Shown here: one piece after another, positions 1-4,599 of the stretch
How the letters are laid out: every line of letters begins with the position of its first letter
How positions within the stretch are numbered: the first letter of the stretch is position 1
Source: an uncultured Anaerolineaceae bacterium
GTDB taxonomy: Bacteria > Chloroflexota > Anaerolineae > Anaerolineales > Anaerolineaceae
Length of the DNA: 5,115 nt
Direction of reading: 5' to 3'
NCBI GenBank assembly: GCA_937894825.1
Contig: CALCQT010000010.1
Span: forward strand, 1 to 5,115
Translations under genes and position numbers: made by a program
Notes under the pieces: generated by a model
What the model was told of the DNA's origin: nothing
Seen by the model: the letters and a program-made list of their open reading frames with translations, nothing else
Database searches by the model: none

Positions 1-35
1 TATCAGGATGATATAATATATATCAACTTGATATA
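1..35 (+). promoter_or_regulatory. Promoter -10 box with overlapping palindromes (putative PadR operator)
   Basis: A perfect TATAAT lies at 12-17; its -35 box would fall before the window. The expected start of transcription, near 24, lies inside a perfect 17-base palindrome at 19-35 (arms TATATCAA and TTGATATA around a central C). A second, shorter palindrome at 1-13 (TATCA, three bases, TGATA) shares the half-site TATCA/TGATA. PadR proteins bind as dimers to such two-fold sites and commonly repress their own operon, so this is probably the autoregulatory operator. Binding is inferred from position and symmetry. Confidence 0.6.
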
Positions 36-43
36 GAGGCGCT

Positions 44-628
44 ATGGCAAAAGAAAACACTCCCCGTTTTATGATCCTGGGATTGCTCAATCACGAAGAC
101 TTGAGCGGTTATGAGATCAAGAAGCGAATTGACCACTTGATCAGCCATTTTTGGAATGCCGGCTACAACCAGATTTATCCTTCACTGGCCGGGCTTGAGA
201 TGGATGGGCTGGTCGTTAAATCGGTGGAAGACAGCGGAAGAGGCCCGCAAAAACATGTCTATTCGATCACCGATGCGGGCAGAAGGGCTCTGGCGGATTG
301 GCTCGTGCTGCCGGAGGAAAAAGAATACACCAAATACGGCATCCTGCTGAAACTCTTCTTCAGCGGCGATCTCCCGGTCGAAAAGACTGTGGAACGAATC
401 CGGGCGTTCCGGGACCGTCACCAGGAGAATGCCGCCCGCATCCGGCAGTACAAATCCAGCCTGGAGCCTGTGCTGGATCAGGACGCGGATCATCTGTACT
501 ATTTTCTCACCATCCTGTTCGGCGAACATGTTTATCACGCTTATCTTGCCTGGTCGGACGAGGCGCTGATGCTGCTGGAAACCACGAACGAAGGCCAAAA
601 TGAAGGCCAGGAAGAGAGAAAAAACTAA
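44..628 (+). CDS. PadR family transcriptional regulator
   Basis: A 194-residue cytoplasmic DNA-binding repressor. Residues 8-85 form the PadR winged helix-turn-helix: a start PRFMILGLL, the helix pair with SGYEIKKRI at 21-29, the recognition region FWNAGYNQIYPSLAGLE at about 36-52, and a wing ending in YSITDAGRRAL at 73-83. Residues from about 90 to 178 form a helical C-terminal dimerisation and effector domain of the long PadR type (Vir_act_alpha_C-like). The last 15 residues are charged, low complexity and rich in E, G, Q and N. The ATG at 44 follows AGAGG at 35-39 with a short 4-base spacer. The stop is one base before the ATG of the ferredoxin gene, so the two are surely one transcript. 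PadR proteins usually sense phenolics, drugs or cell-envelope signals and repress themselves and a linked gene; the ligand here cannot be read from sequence. The family call is firm, the regulated target is inferred. Confidence 0.93.
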   Translation: MAKENTPRFMILGLLNHEDLSGYEIKKRIDHLISHFWNAGYNQIYPSLAGLEMDGLVVKSVEDSGRGPQKHVYSITDAGRRALADWLVLPEEKEYTKYGILLKLFFSGDLPVEKTVERIRAFRDRHQENAARIRQYKSSLEPVLDQDADHLYYFLTILFGEHVYHAYLAWSDEALMLLETTNEGQNEGQEERKN

Positions 629-629
629 A

Positions 630-1373
630 ATGAGACGCCAGAAAACCCGCAAAATAATCCAACTAGTTTCGTTGCTATTGTTTCCGGTTACGCTCAACTA
701 TTTTTCACCCTACCTGGTCATTCAGGGCAGTTTTGAAGGCGTTTTGTCCGGGAGCGGCGTGCTGTTTCTGAGCCAATTCCTGACGGCGCTCTTTTTCGGA
801 CGGGCTTTCTGCGGCTGGCTTTGCCCGGCCGGCGGGTTGCAGCATGTCTGCAGCGGAATCGTGAATAAACCACCGGCAAAATGGCAGCGCTGGATCAAAT
901 ATATCATCTGGGTTCCGTGGCTGGGTGCGATCCTGGCCGGCTTTATCACTGCGGGCGGGCTGAAACGGATGGATGTGCTCTACTACACGGAGAGCGGTAT
1001 CTCCGTCTCCGCTCCGGGCAGTTACATCGTTTATTTCTTTGTGGTCGGGCTGATTGTGCTGCTCTCACTGACGCTTGGCAGGCGCGCTTTTTGCCATACG
1101 GCCTGCTGGATGGCGCCGTTTATGATTATTGGGACAACCATGAAAGAAAAACTCCGCTTACCGGCGCTGCGGTTGCAGGCTGATCCGGACAAATGCATTC
1201 GCTGTGGCGCCTGTGACCGGCAGTGCCCGATGAGTCTGTCGGTGAGCGCGATGGTGAGCACGGGGACGATGTTTCATTCGGATTGCGTTTTGTGCGCCGG
1301 GTGTGCCGATTGCTGCCCGAAGGGTGTTATCCGGCTCCGACTGGCTGTAAAATCGGCTCATGATTTGAACTAG
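630..1373 (+). CDS. NapH/YccM-like membrane protein with two [4Fe-4S] ferredoxin motifs
   Basis: A 247-residue membrane electron-transfer protein of the NapH-like polyferredoxin group. About five membrane segments are visible (near 10-31, 42-60, 90-110, 131-150 and 158-170). The family's paired Cys motifs are CGWLCP (C61, C65) and FCHTAC (C155, C159). The cytoplasmic tail carries two ferredoxin clusters of the form CxxCxxCxxxCP: C189/C192/C195/C199 and C219/C222/C225/C229. The start at 630 is chosen because it follows the PadR stop by one base and has a purine-rich AGGAAGAG at 609-616. An in-frame ATG at 600, inside the PadR gene, would add ten very basic residues and is less likely. Family members pass electrons between quinol or flavoprotein partners and oxidoreductases, but no such partner (flavoprotein, NapG, periplasmic reductase) lies nearby. 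The specific role is unknown; control by the linked PadR is likely. Confidence 0.88.
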   Translation: MRRQKTRKIIQLVSLLLFPVTLNYFSPYLVIQGSFEGVLSGSGVLFLSQFLTALFFGRAFCGWLCPAGGLQHVCSGIVNKPPAKWQRWIKYIIWVPWLGAILAGFITAGGLKRMDVLYYTESGISVSAPGSYIVYFFVVGLIVLLSLTLGRRAFCHTACWMAPFMIIGTTMKEKLRLPALRLQADPDKCIRCGACDRQCPMSLSVSAMVSTGTMFHSDCVLCAGCADCCPKGVIRLRLAVKSAHDLN

Positions 1374-1388
1374 GACTGTAGGTATTTC

Positions 1389-1416
1389 TTTCTATCCGCA
1401 AAGTTCTCAGTATAAT
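1389..1416 (+). promoter_or_regulatory. Possible promoter for the RhuM remnant
   Basis: A perfect TATAAT at 1411-1416 is preceded, 16 bases upstream, by TTTCTA at 1389-1394, a poor -35 match. It lies in the 71-base gap after the ferredoxin gene and points at the RhuM-like frame. No terminator hairpin with a T-run was seen between the ferredoxin stop and this box. Confidence 0.35.
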
Positions 1417-1507
1417 CAATAAAAGATAAAAAAGTTACCAGTTCTTGAATACTAAAAGAAATAATATTGGTCTGAATAAAAATGATCTGAGGAATGAATT
1501 AACTGGG

Positions 1508-1870
1508 ATGAAAAAAAAGAGTCCGAATGTTGTCACAATTCGCAGTTCAACTGCTGAATATTTGACGTTCATCGCATCCGGTGGGGATAGTGAGCATAGC
1601 GAGCGCAGTTTTGAGATGCGGTATGCGGATGAGAATATATGGATTAGTCAAAAGATGATGGCGGAGCTTTATGACATAGATGTTCGTACGGTGAACGAGC
1701 ATATTCACAAAATTTTCTATGATGGCGAGTTGGACGAGCCGTCAACTATCCGGATTTTCCGGATAGTTCAAAATGAGGGCGCACGACAAGTAGGTCGTGA
1801 GGTAAATCATTACAGTCTACAGATGATTATTGCAGTGGGGATCAGGAATAAAGTTCGGCTCAATCATTAG
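1508..1870 (+). pseudogene. RhuM family protein, truncated after the N-terminal domain
   Basis: A 120-codon frame matching the N-terminal third of RhuM-family (virulence RhuM) proteins. It shows the family opening VVTIRSS and AEYLTF, then YADENIWISQKMMAELY at 39-55, the helix-turn-helix-like DVRTVNEHIHKIF at 58-70, and IVQNEG...NHYSLQMIIAVG at 87-111. Intact members are roughly 300-350 residues and continue past this point with a motif of the type VQFRxWA. Here the match stops at about residue 111 and a TAG follows nine codons later, so most of the protein is missing; I could not find the rest in any frame downstream. ATG 1508 is preferred; a TTG at 1445 would add 21 residues unlike the family. 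RhuM proteins occur in genomic islands and beside restriction or toxin loci, and their biochemical role is unsettled. The coding strand is more AT-rich than its neighbours, in keeping with acquired DNA that decayed. Confidence 0.75.
1744..1768 (+). repeat. Perfect inverted repeat inside the RhuM remnant
   Basis: AACTATCCGGA at 1744-1754 and its exact complement TCCGGATAGTT at 1758-1768 flank a TTT loop, giving an 11-bp perfect stem. It encodes the STIRIFRIVQ stretch. It may be a by-product of the conserved residue order TIR-x-FRI rather than a functional hairpin. No T-run follows it, so it is not an intrinsic terminator. Confidence 0.7.
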
Positions 1871-1954
1871 AGGGCCGATTCTGCTGTTATTCACCTGCCT
1901 ATATTGTTCTCACATAAGAATATATTGAAATCTGTTTATCAAACCATATTTTTT

Positions 1955-1962
1955 GAGAAGGA
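1955..1962 (+). promoter_or_regulatory. Ribosome binding site that fixes the CPBP start at GTG 1970
   Basis: GAGAAGGA at 1955-1962 is a strong Shine-Dalgarno sequence with seven bases to the GTG at 1970. The alternative upstream TTG at 1904 has no comparable site, and it would add 22 residues before the usual short basic N-terminus. Confidence 0.75.
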
Positions 1963-1969
1963 TGCACCT

Positions 1970-2776
1970 GTGACAAAAATCAGACAATGGACCGCGAAAC
2001 ACCCGCTCATCCTCCCGTTGTTGATGGCCATATTGACAGCCGGAATGGATTTGTTCATTTTTCCGCTTTCGGCTTTCGTTTCGATTGACGCACTGCGTAT
2101 TGCGGACATTGATCCGATCTACATTGCACTGATCTGTAACCAGATTCTGGCGGTTGCCATCTGTTTGCTGCTGATGAAATGGATCGTTCCGGATTGGGAG
2201 TTCCATTTCAATCTCGCGGGAATATCCGGCGGATTTAAGCGCTACGGCGCGATCGGCATCGTCGCCTTCGCCGTCAGTCTGTTCGCGTTTGCCATCGGGC
2301 TTATGCCGTTTGACCGCACACCCTCGCCCGCCAAAGTCATCGTGGAATGCGTCGTTTATTATTTCTGTGTCGCTTTCATCGAAGAGCTGTATGTACGCGG
2401 ACTGCTGCTGAATGTTCTGCGGAAATGGCTCGGCGGGAGAGACAGTCATGCTGTCTATGCGGTACTGATCACGGCGCTGATCTTTGGCCTCGGGCATGTT
2501 CCGGGCACACTCGGACAGCCGATGGACGTGATCATTTTTAAAATCCTCTGGACGGTTGGGCTCGGCATTTATTGGGGGGCCATCTATGTTAAAACGAACA
2601 GCCTTTGGTGCGCGATCCTCTCCCATTTCATTCTGGACCTCTGCGCACTGCCGTTTGCGTTCAGCACAAGATCGGACTATCCGCGGATTTCCCTGCTCAT
2701 CATCGTGCCGCTTTTTATTTTGATGGGGCTTTATGGTTTCCGGATTTTGAGAAACGGACCAGAAACCGGATCATAA
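1970..2776 (+). CDS. CPBP family intramembrane metalloprotease (Abi/CAAX type)
   Basis: A 268-residue polytopic membrane protein counted from GTG 1970. It carries all three motifs of the CPBP (CAAX protease and bacteriocin-processing) family in order: EELYVR at 138-143 (E138, E139, R143), FGLGH at 172-176 (F172, H176), and HFILD at 219-223 (H219, D223). About seven hydrophobic segments are visible, beginning near 12-36, 47-70, 93-113 and 122-137, with further ones after 160 and a last one at 240-260. Motif one sits in the fourth and motif three in a later segment, as expected for an active site inside the membrane. Family members cleave prenylated or other membrane substrates, or give bacteriocin self-immunity; no bacteriocin precursor is visible here, so the substrate is unknown. 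The gene is monocistronic as far as can be seen and faces the minus-strand pair downstream. Its stop codon lies inside a short repeat (2770-2825). Confidence 0.92.
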   Translation: MTKIRQWTAKHPLILPLLMAILTAGMDLFIFPLSAFVSIDALRIADIDPIYIALICNQILAVAICLLLMKWIVPDWEFHFNLAGISGGFKRYGAIGIVAFAVSLFAFAIGLMPFDRTPSPAKVIVECVVYYFCVAFIEELYVRGLLLNVLRKWLGGRDSHAVYAVLITALIFGLGHVPGTLGQPMDVIIFKILWTVGLGIYWGAIYVKTNSLWCAILSHFILDLCALPFAFSTRSDYPRISLLIIVPLFILMGLYGFRILRNGPETGS

Positions 2777-2782
2777 ATGATC
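2769..2782. repeat. Small palindrome over the CPBP stop codon
   Basis: GATCAT and ATGATC (2769-2774 and 2777-2782) form perfect arms around AA. The TAA stop of the CPBP gene (2774-2776) overlaps it. It is the left edge of the repeat copy at 2770-2825. Confidence 0.5.
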
Positions 2783-2825
2783 AGGACGTCAAAAATATTA
2801 AACGGCATCCCTTGTAGGGGCGATC
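2770..2825. repeat. Short interspersed repeat, copy A
   Basis: This copy aligns with 2889-2955. Both read ATCATAAATGA, then CAGGA-GTCAAAAAT, then ATTAA, and end in TGTAGGGG followed by ATC after one or two bases. Copy A is about ten bases shorter between ATTAA and TGTAGGGG. The match over the first 27 bases is nearly exact, with one inserted base and one substitution. Copy A begins at the end of the CPBP gene and supplies its stop codon. Confidence 0.65.
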
Positions 2826-2875
2826 ATATAAATCGTTTTTCTCCTTCAACTACGAGTACCGGCTCCAAATTCTAC

Positions 2876-2912
2876 TTTTGACACCCTCATCATAAATGAC
2901 AGGATGTCAAAA
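2876..2912. repeat. Inverted repeat, possible mobile-element end or MITE-like relic
   Basis: TTTTGACA at 2876-2883 and TGTCAAAA at 2905-2912 are exact complements. After one mismatch the stem continues with CCT (2885-2887) against AGG (2901-2903), giving 11 of 12 pairs around a 13-base centre. The right arm is part of repeat copy B. No transposase fragment or target duplication was recognised nearby. Confidence 0.6.
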
Positions 2913-2955
2913 ATCAGATATTAACTGTTTATCGAAAGGGTTATGTAGGGGTATC
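2889..2955. repeat. Short interspersed repeat, copy B
   Basis: This is the second diverged copy of the element at 2770-2825, about 119 bases away in the same orientation. It ends in TGTAGGGG at 2944-2951, like copy A. Copy B carries about ten extra bases before that motif. Together with 2876-2912 and 2958-3003 it makes the gap between the convergent genes almost entirely repeat-like. Confidence 0.65.
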
Positions 2956-2957
2956 TC

Positions 2958-3003
2958 TTGCGGGTGCACCATTGTCCACCTTCAGCAGACCGGGCACCCG
3001 CAA
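2958..3003. repeat. REP-like hairpin between convergent genes
   Basis: TTGCGGGTGC (2958-2967) and GCACCCGCAA (2994-3003) form a perfect 10-bp GC-rich stem with a 26-base loop. It starts six bases after the TGTAGGGG motif of copy B, so that motif plus stem may be one palindromic unit. It lies between convergent genes (CPBP stop 2776, DUF4491 stop 3082) and could slow transcription from both sides, but it lacks a T-run on either strand. Confidence 0.55.
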
Positions 3004-3081
3004 TGTGCAGAATCGCGGGTATTAAATTGGCGGATGATACGTTGATCCCTATTATGATAAACAGACCGGCCTTGGAGCGAT

Positions 3082-3381
3082 TCAGTCTTCCTTCCGGTTG
3101 GGATTGCTCGGGAACCAGCCTTTTTCGACCCGTTCGCGCTGCTCATGCAGTTCCCGGATTGACCAGATGCAGGAGCAGCCCAGGACGCCCAGAATGGCTG
3201 CCAGCAGTGAATTGCTGACAAAAAAGGATCCCGCGATGACCAGAATCCCCACCACAAGAAAAACCGGCCAGATTCGATCTGTGAAATAGTACTCACTTTT
3301 AATGACGATTGGATGAAAAACTCCGATGATCAGAAATGCAATTACGCCGACAGCGGCGCCTTCAAAGTTTAAATTGGTCAT
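3082..3381 (-). CDS. DUF4491 family small membrane protein
   Basis: A 99-residue protein matching the DUF4491 family along its whole length. It opens with a MxxLNFEG start, then AFLIIGVFHPIVIKSEYYF at 15-33, WPVFLVVGILVIAGSFF at 38-54, LLAAILGVLGCSCIWSIREL at 59-78, and the characteristic tail QRERVEKGWFPSNPNR at 81-96. Three membrane segments are evident, with a basic cytoplasmic end. Function is unknown for the whole family. ATG 3381 is chosen because family members begin close to NFEG; a TTG at 3429 would add 16 polar residues. A GAAGGG sequence lies 13 bases upstream, which is rather far. It is the second of two minus-strand genes, 171 bases after the DUF454 gene, and may share its transcript. 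Confidence 0.85.
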   Translation of the reverse strand: MTNLNFEGAAVGVIAFLIIGVFHPIVIKSEYYFTDRIWPVFLVVGILVIAGSFFVSNSLLAAILGVLGCSCIWSIRELHEQRERVEKGWFPSNPNRKED

Positions 3382-3552
3382 CTTGCTTGATTTTCCCTTC
3401 AGATGGGGTGAGCTGTGTGTTTCTGCCAACCCGATTTTTGAGCCAGGCTTTTCCCGGAATCAGTTTGTTATCGCTGCGAAAGCGGGTAAGATTGTCTCCG
3501 TTTGCACTGAACAATCCTTTAAAATTCTGAACCGCTTTGCGCTGAAGTAATT
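3382..3552 (-). other. 171-base gap between DUF454 and DUF4491 genes
   Basis: No recognisable gene, terminator or strong promoter is visible here. On the minus strand a frame stays open from the DUF454 stop region down to 3362, but it has no ATG or GTG. Its only start candidate, TTG at 3514, directly abuts an AAAGGA. The open frame matches no family I recognise. Confidence 0.4.
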
Positions 3553-3912
3553 TTACCGGATTGTCTTAATTTTAAAGAAGAAGTAATAATATTGCACTGC
3601 CATTAAGACCAGAATAATAATTCGGGCTGAGGTTATTTTTGAAAAATAAAAACCGATCATCATCATGCTGGTGGAAAGTGCCAGGATCTTACATTTCGTT
3701 TTTAATGTCATCGAATGGGATTCAATGTAAGATTCCAGATGCTTTTTATATATGCCGGTGGACTTGAACCAACGGTTTACGCGGTCCGAACCTTTCGCAA
3801 AGAAAAAAGAGGCTAACAACAAAAAAGGGACGGTCGGCAAAATCGGCATAGTCGCTCCGATCACAGCTAATCCCAGGAATAGAAATCCCAATCCGACGTA
3901 GACAATTTTCAT
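3553..3912 (-). CDS. YbaN/DUF454 family inner-membrane protein
   Basis: A 119-residue protein of the YbaN (DUF454) family, of normal length. The family signature is clear: GLGFLFLGLAVIGATMPILP at 7-26, then TVPFLLLASFFFAKGSDRVNRWF at 27-49, GIYKKHLESY at 53-62, and two closing hydrophobic segments at about 74-90 and 95-113. It should be a small integral membrane protein; its biochemical role is not established. ATG 3912 is supported by AAGGA (complement of 3918-3922) with a five-base spacer. It is the first of two minus-strand small membrane-protein genes and is divergent from the zinc-binding-protein gene, 687 bases away. No convincing promoter for it was found in the intergenic region. Codon use is ordinary, with AT-rich ends. 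Confidence 0.87.
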   Translation of the reverse strand: MKIVYVGLGFLFLGLAVIGATMPILPTVPFLLLASFFFAKGSDRVNRWFKSTGIYKKHLESYIESHSMTLKTKCKILALSTSMMMIGFYFSKITSARIIILVLMAVQYYYFFFKIKTIR

Positions 3913-4345
3913 TGGTATCCTTATTCTGTGGTATTTTGAATCCCGGCGCCTGAACGAGTTTGGATAAAGGCGTCAAAATCCAACATTTTTGCTCAAAAGT
4001 ACTGGTAGTGTGAGCACAATACACCTTGCCGCGATAAACAACGCATCGCGCTGTTCTCCTGATCTGAATGGTGGGCTTCTCCATACTTGAATCACCAGCA
4101 CCGGATAGATTTTAACCGGTAATCGACAATTTGTGTTCATTTTCACGAGGCTCAAAAATTGCTTTTTTAAAAGGATAATGCGTGGTAAAGTAGATGCAAT
4201 TGATTGAATGAAAAAAGTACCCGGGTGCATTTCGTTTTCGTGGAATGGTGGATTCCCAATAAAAATTGTGAGAGGGTTTCCTCGTCTGAGGGTCACAGCT
4301 GTATGCCCCGGATGGGAGGGGGGCTTTCAGATAAATAGGAAGCAT

Positions 4346-4360
4346 TTGCATTTGATGCAA
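4346..4360. repeat. Palindrome TTGCAT-TTG-ATGCAA, possible operator
   Basis: The 6-bp perfect arms at 4346-4351 and 4355-4360 are separated by three bases. The half-site TTGCAT also occurs at 4492-4497 and 4508-4513, on either side of the zinc-gene transcription start region. Shared half-sites near one promoter suggest binding of one dimeric regulator, but the match is short. Confidence 0.4.
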
Positions 4361-4385
4361 CCTCTTTATTGTTTTGAGAAATTTG

Positions 4386-4442
4386 TTTTACCGGTCTTTT
4401 ACATAAATATGTCATATCTCTGTTGATTTCGCCTTTTACCGG
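4386..4442. repeat. Direct repeat TTTTACCGG, two copies 48 bases apart
   Basis: TTTTACCGG occurs at 4386-4394 and 4434-4442, in both cases followed by a pyrimidine-T-rich stretch. The second copy directly abuts the -35 box. A related TTTTAACCGGTAA lies at about 4112-4124. They could be regulator sites or chance. Confidence 0.35.
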
Positions 4443-4443
4443 C

Positions 4444-4472
4444 TTGACTAAATTTTTTTATCCCACTACAAT
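4444..4472 (+). promoter_or_regulatory. Sigma-70-type promoter of the zinc-binding-protein gene
   Basis: TTGACT at 4444-4449 and TACAAT at 4467-4472 are each one base from consensus and are separated by exactly 17 bases. Transcription should begin near 4479, leaving a leader of about 120 nt before the ATG at 4600. It is the best promoter in the window. Confidence 0.75.
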
Positions 4473-4474
4473 AA

Positions 4475-4497
4475 ATGCGAATATGAATTATTTGCAT
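4475..4497. promoter_or_regulatory. Operator-like inverted repeat over the transcription start
   Basis: ATGCGAATA at 4475-4483 and TATTTGCAT at 4489-4497 form an inverted repeat with 8 of 9 complementary positions around five bases. It begins three bases after the -10 box and covers the predicted start point, the classic place for a repressor. Ahead of a zinc-uptake gene the natural candidate is a Fur-family Zur or another metal repressor. I cannot match it to a known consensus with confidence. Confidence 0.5.
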
Positions 4498-4520
4498 GTG
4501 TTTGGTTTTGCATAGCGAAA
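4492..4520 (+). repeat. TTGCAT half-site repeats in the leader
   Basis: TTTGCAT recurs at 4491-4497 and 4507-4513. The second copy is followed by AGCGAAA, giving TTTGC-ATA-GCGAAA (4507-4520), itself nearly two-fold symmetric. The 16-base spacing is more than one DNA helical turn, so two dimers could sit side by side. Confidence 0.35.
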
Positions 4521-4543
4521 TTCAATCTGTATAAAGGAAAAAA

Positions 4544-4561
4544 AGATCTGCGGCGAGATCT
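4544..4561 (+). other. Small leader hairpin AGATCT/AGATCT
   Basis: Two copies of the self-complementary AGATCT, at 4544-4549 and 4556-4561, flank GCGGCG. They can form a 6-bp stem in the leader RNA just after an A-rich AAAGGAAAAAAA run. It is too short and has no T-run, so it is not a terminator. Confidence 0.3.
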
Positions 4562-4599
4562 GAACCCCGATTCTTGTGTGCAGCCTGAGGATAGGTGCG

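Larger units (their letters stand above)
3913..4443. other. Long intergenic stretch without a convincing gene
   Basis: The stretch between the DUF454 start and the zinc-gene promoter has only short frames on either strand. None has a family motif and a good ribosome binding site together. It holds a 6-bp inverted repeat TTGGAT/ATCCAA (3960-3965, 3978-3983), several short hairpins clustered at about 4219-4324, a palindrome at 4346-4360 and two copies of TTTTACCGG (4386-4394 and 4434-4442). I see no tRNA and no riboswitch class whose conserved core I can match. Confidence 0.5.

Noticed and set aside
600..629. ATG at 600 as the start of the ferredoxin gene
   Set aside because: It would overlap the PadR gene by 29 bases and add ten strongly basic residues; ATG 630 has a purine-rich site upstream and fits family N-termini better.
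182..697. A 171-codon minus-strand open frame across the PadR gene
   Set aside because: It is antisense to a clearly recognisable PadR gene, shows no family motif and has low-complexity hydrophobic N-terminal content. It is a reading-frame shadow.
1904..1969. TTG at 1904 as the start of the CPBP gene
   Set aside because: There is no ribosome binding site before it, while GTG 1970 has GAGAAGGA at ideal distance. The extra 22 residues are not typical of the family.
1910..2626. A 238-codon minus-strand open frame opposite the CPBP gene
   Set aside because: It is antisense to a gene with three intact catalytic motifs in order. The translated product is charged low-complexity sequence with no domain.
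3362..3514. Minus-strand 50-codon frame in the gap before DUF4491
   Set aside because: Only a TTG start directly abutting AAAGGA is available. It matches no family and runs into the DUF4491 start in another frame; chance openness is likely.
4057..4085. CCTGATCTGAATGGTGGG, which recalls the conserved 3' part of a TPP riboswitch
   Set aside because: The required CTGAGA core is absent at the right distance, and no thiamine-related gene follows.
3746..4360. Overlapping minus-strand frames of 82-112 codons upstream of the DUF454 gene
   Set aside because: No frame has a recognisable domain, a consistent ribosome binding site or gene-like composition; they overlap one another in different frames.
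4208..4426. 72-codon plus-strand frame
   Set aside because: It has a poor ribosome binding site and no family match, and it covers the hairpin cluster, so the structure is better read as non-coding or repeat DNA.
4545..4580. Possible tRNA T-arm on the minus strand (GGGGTTCAGATC)
   Set aside because: The two sides of the supposed T-stem do not pair, and there is no acceptor or anticodon arm around it.
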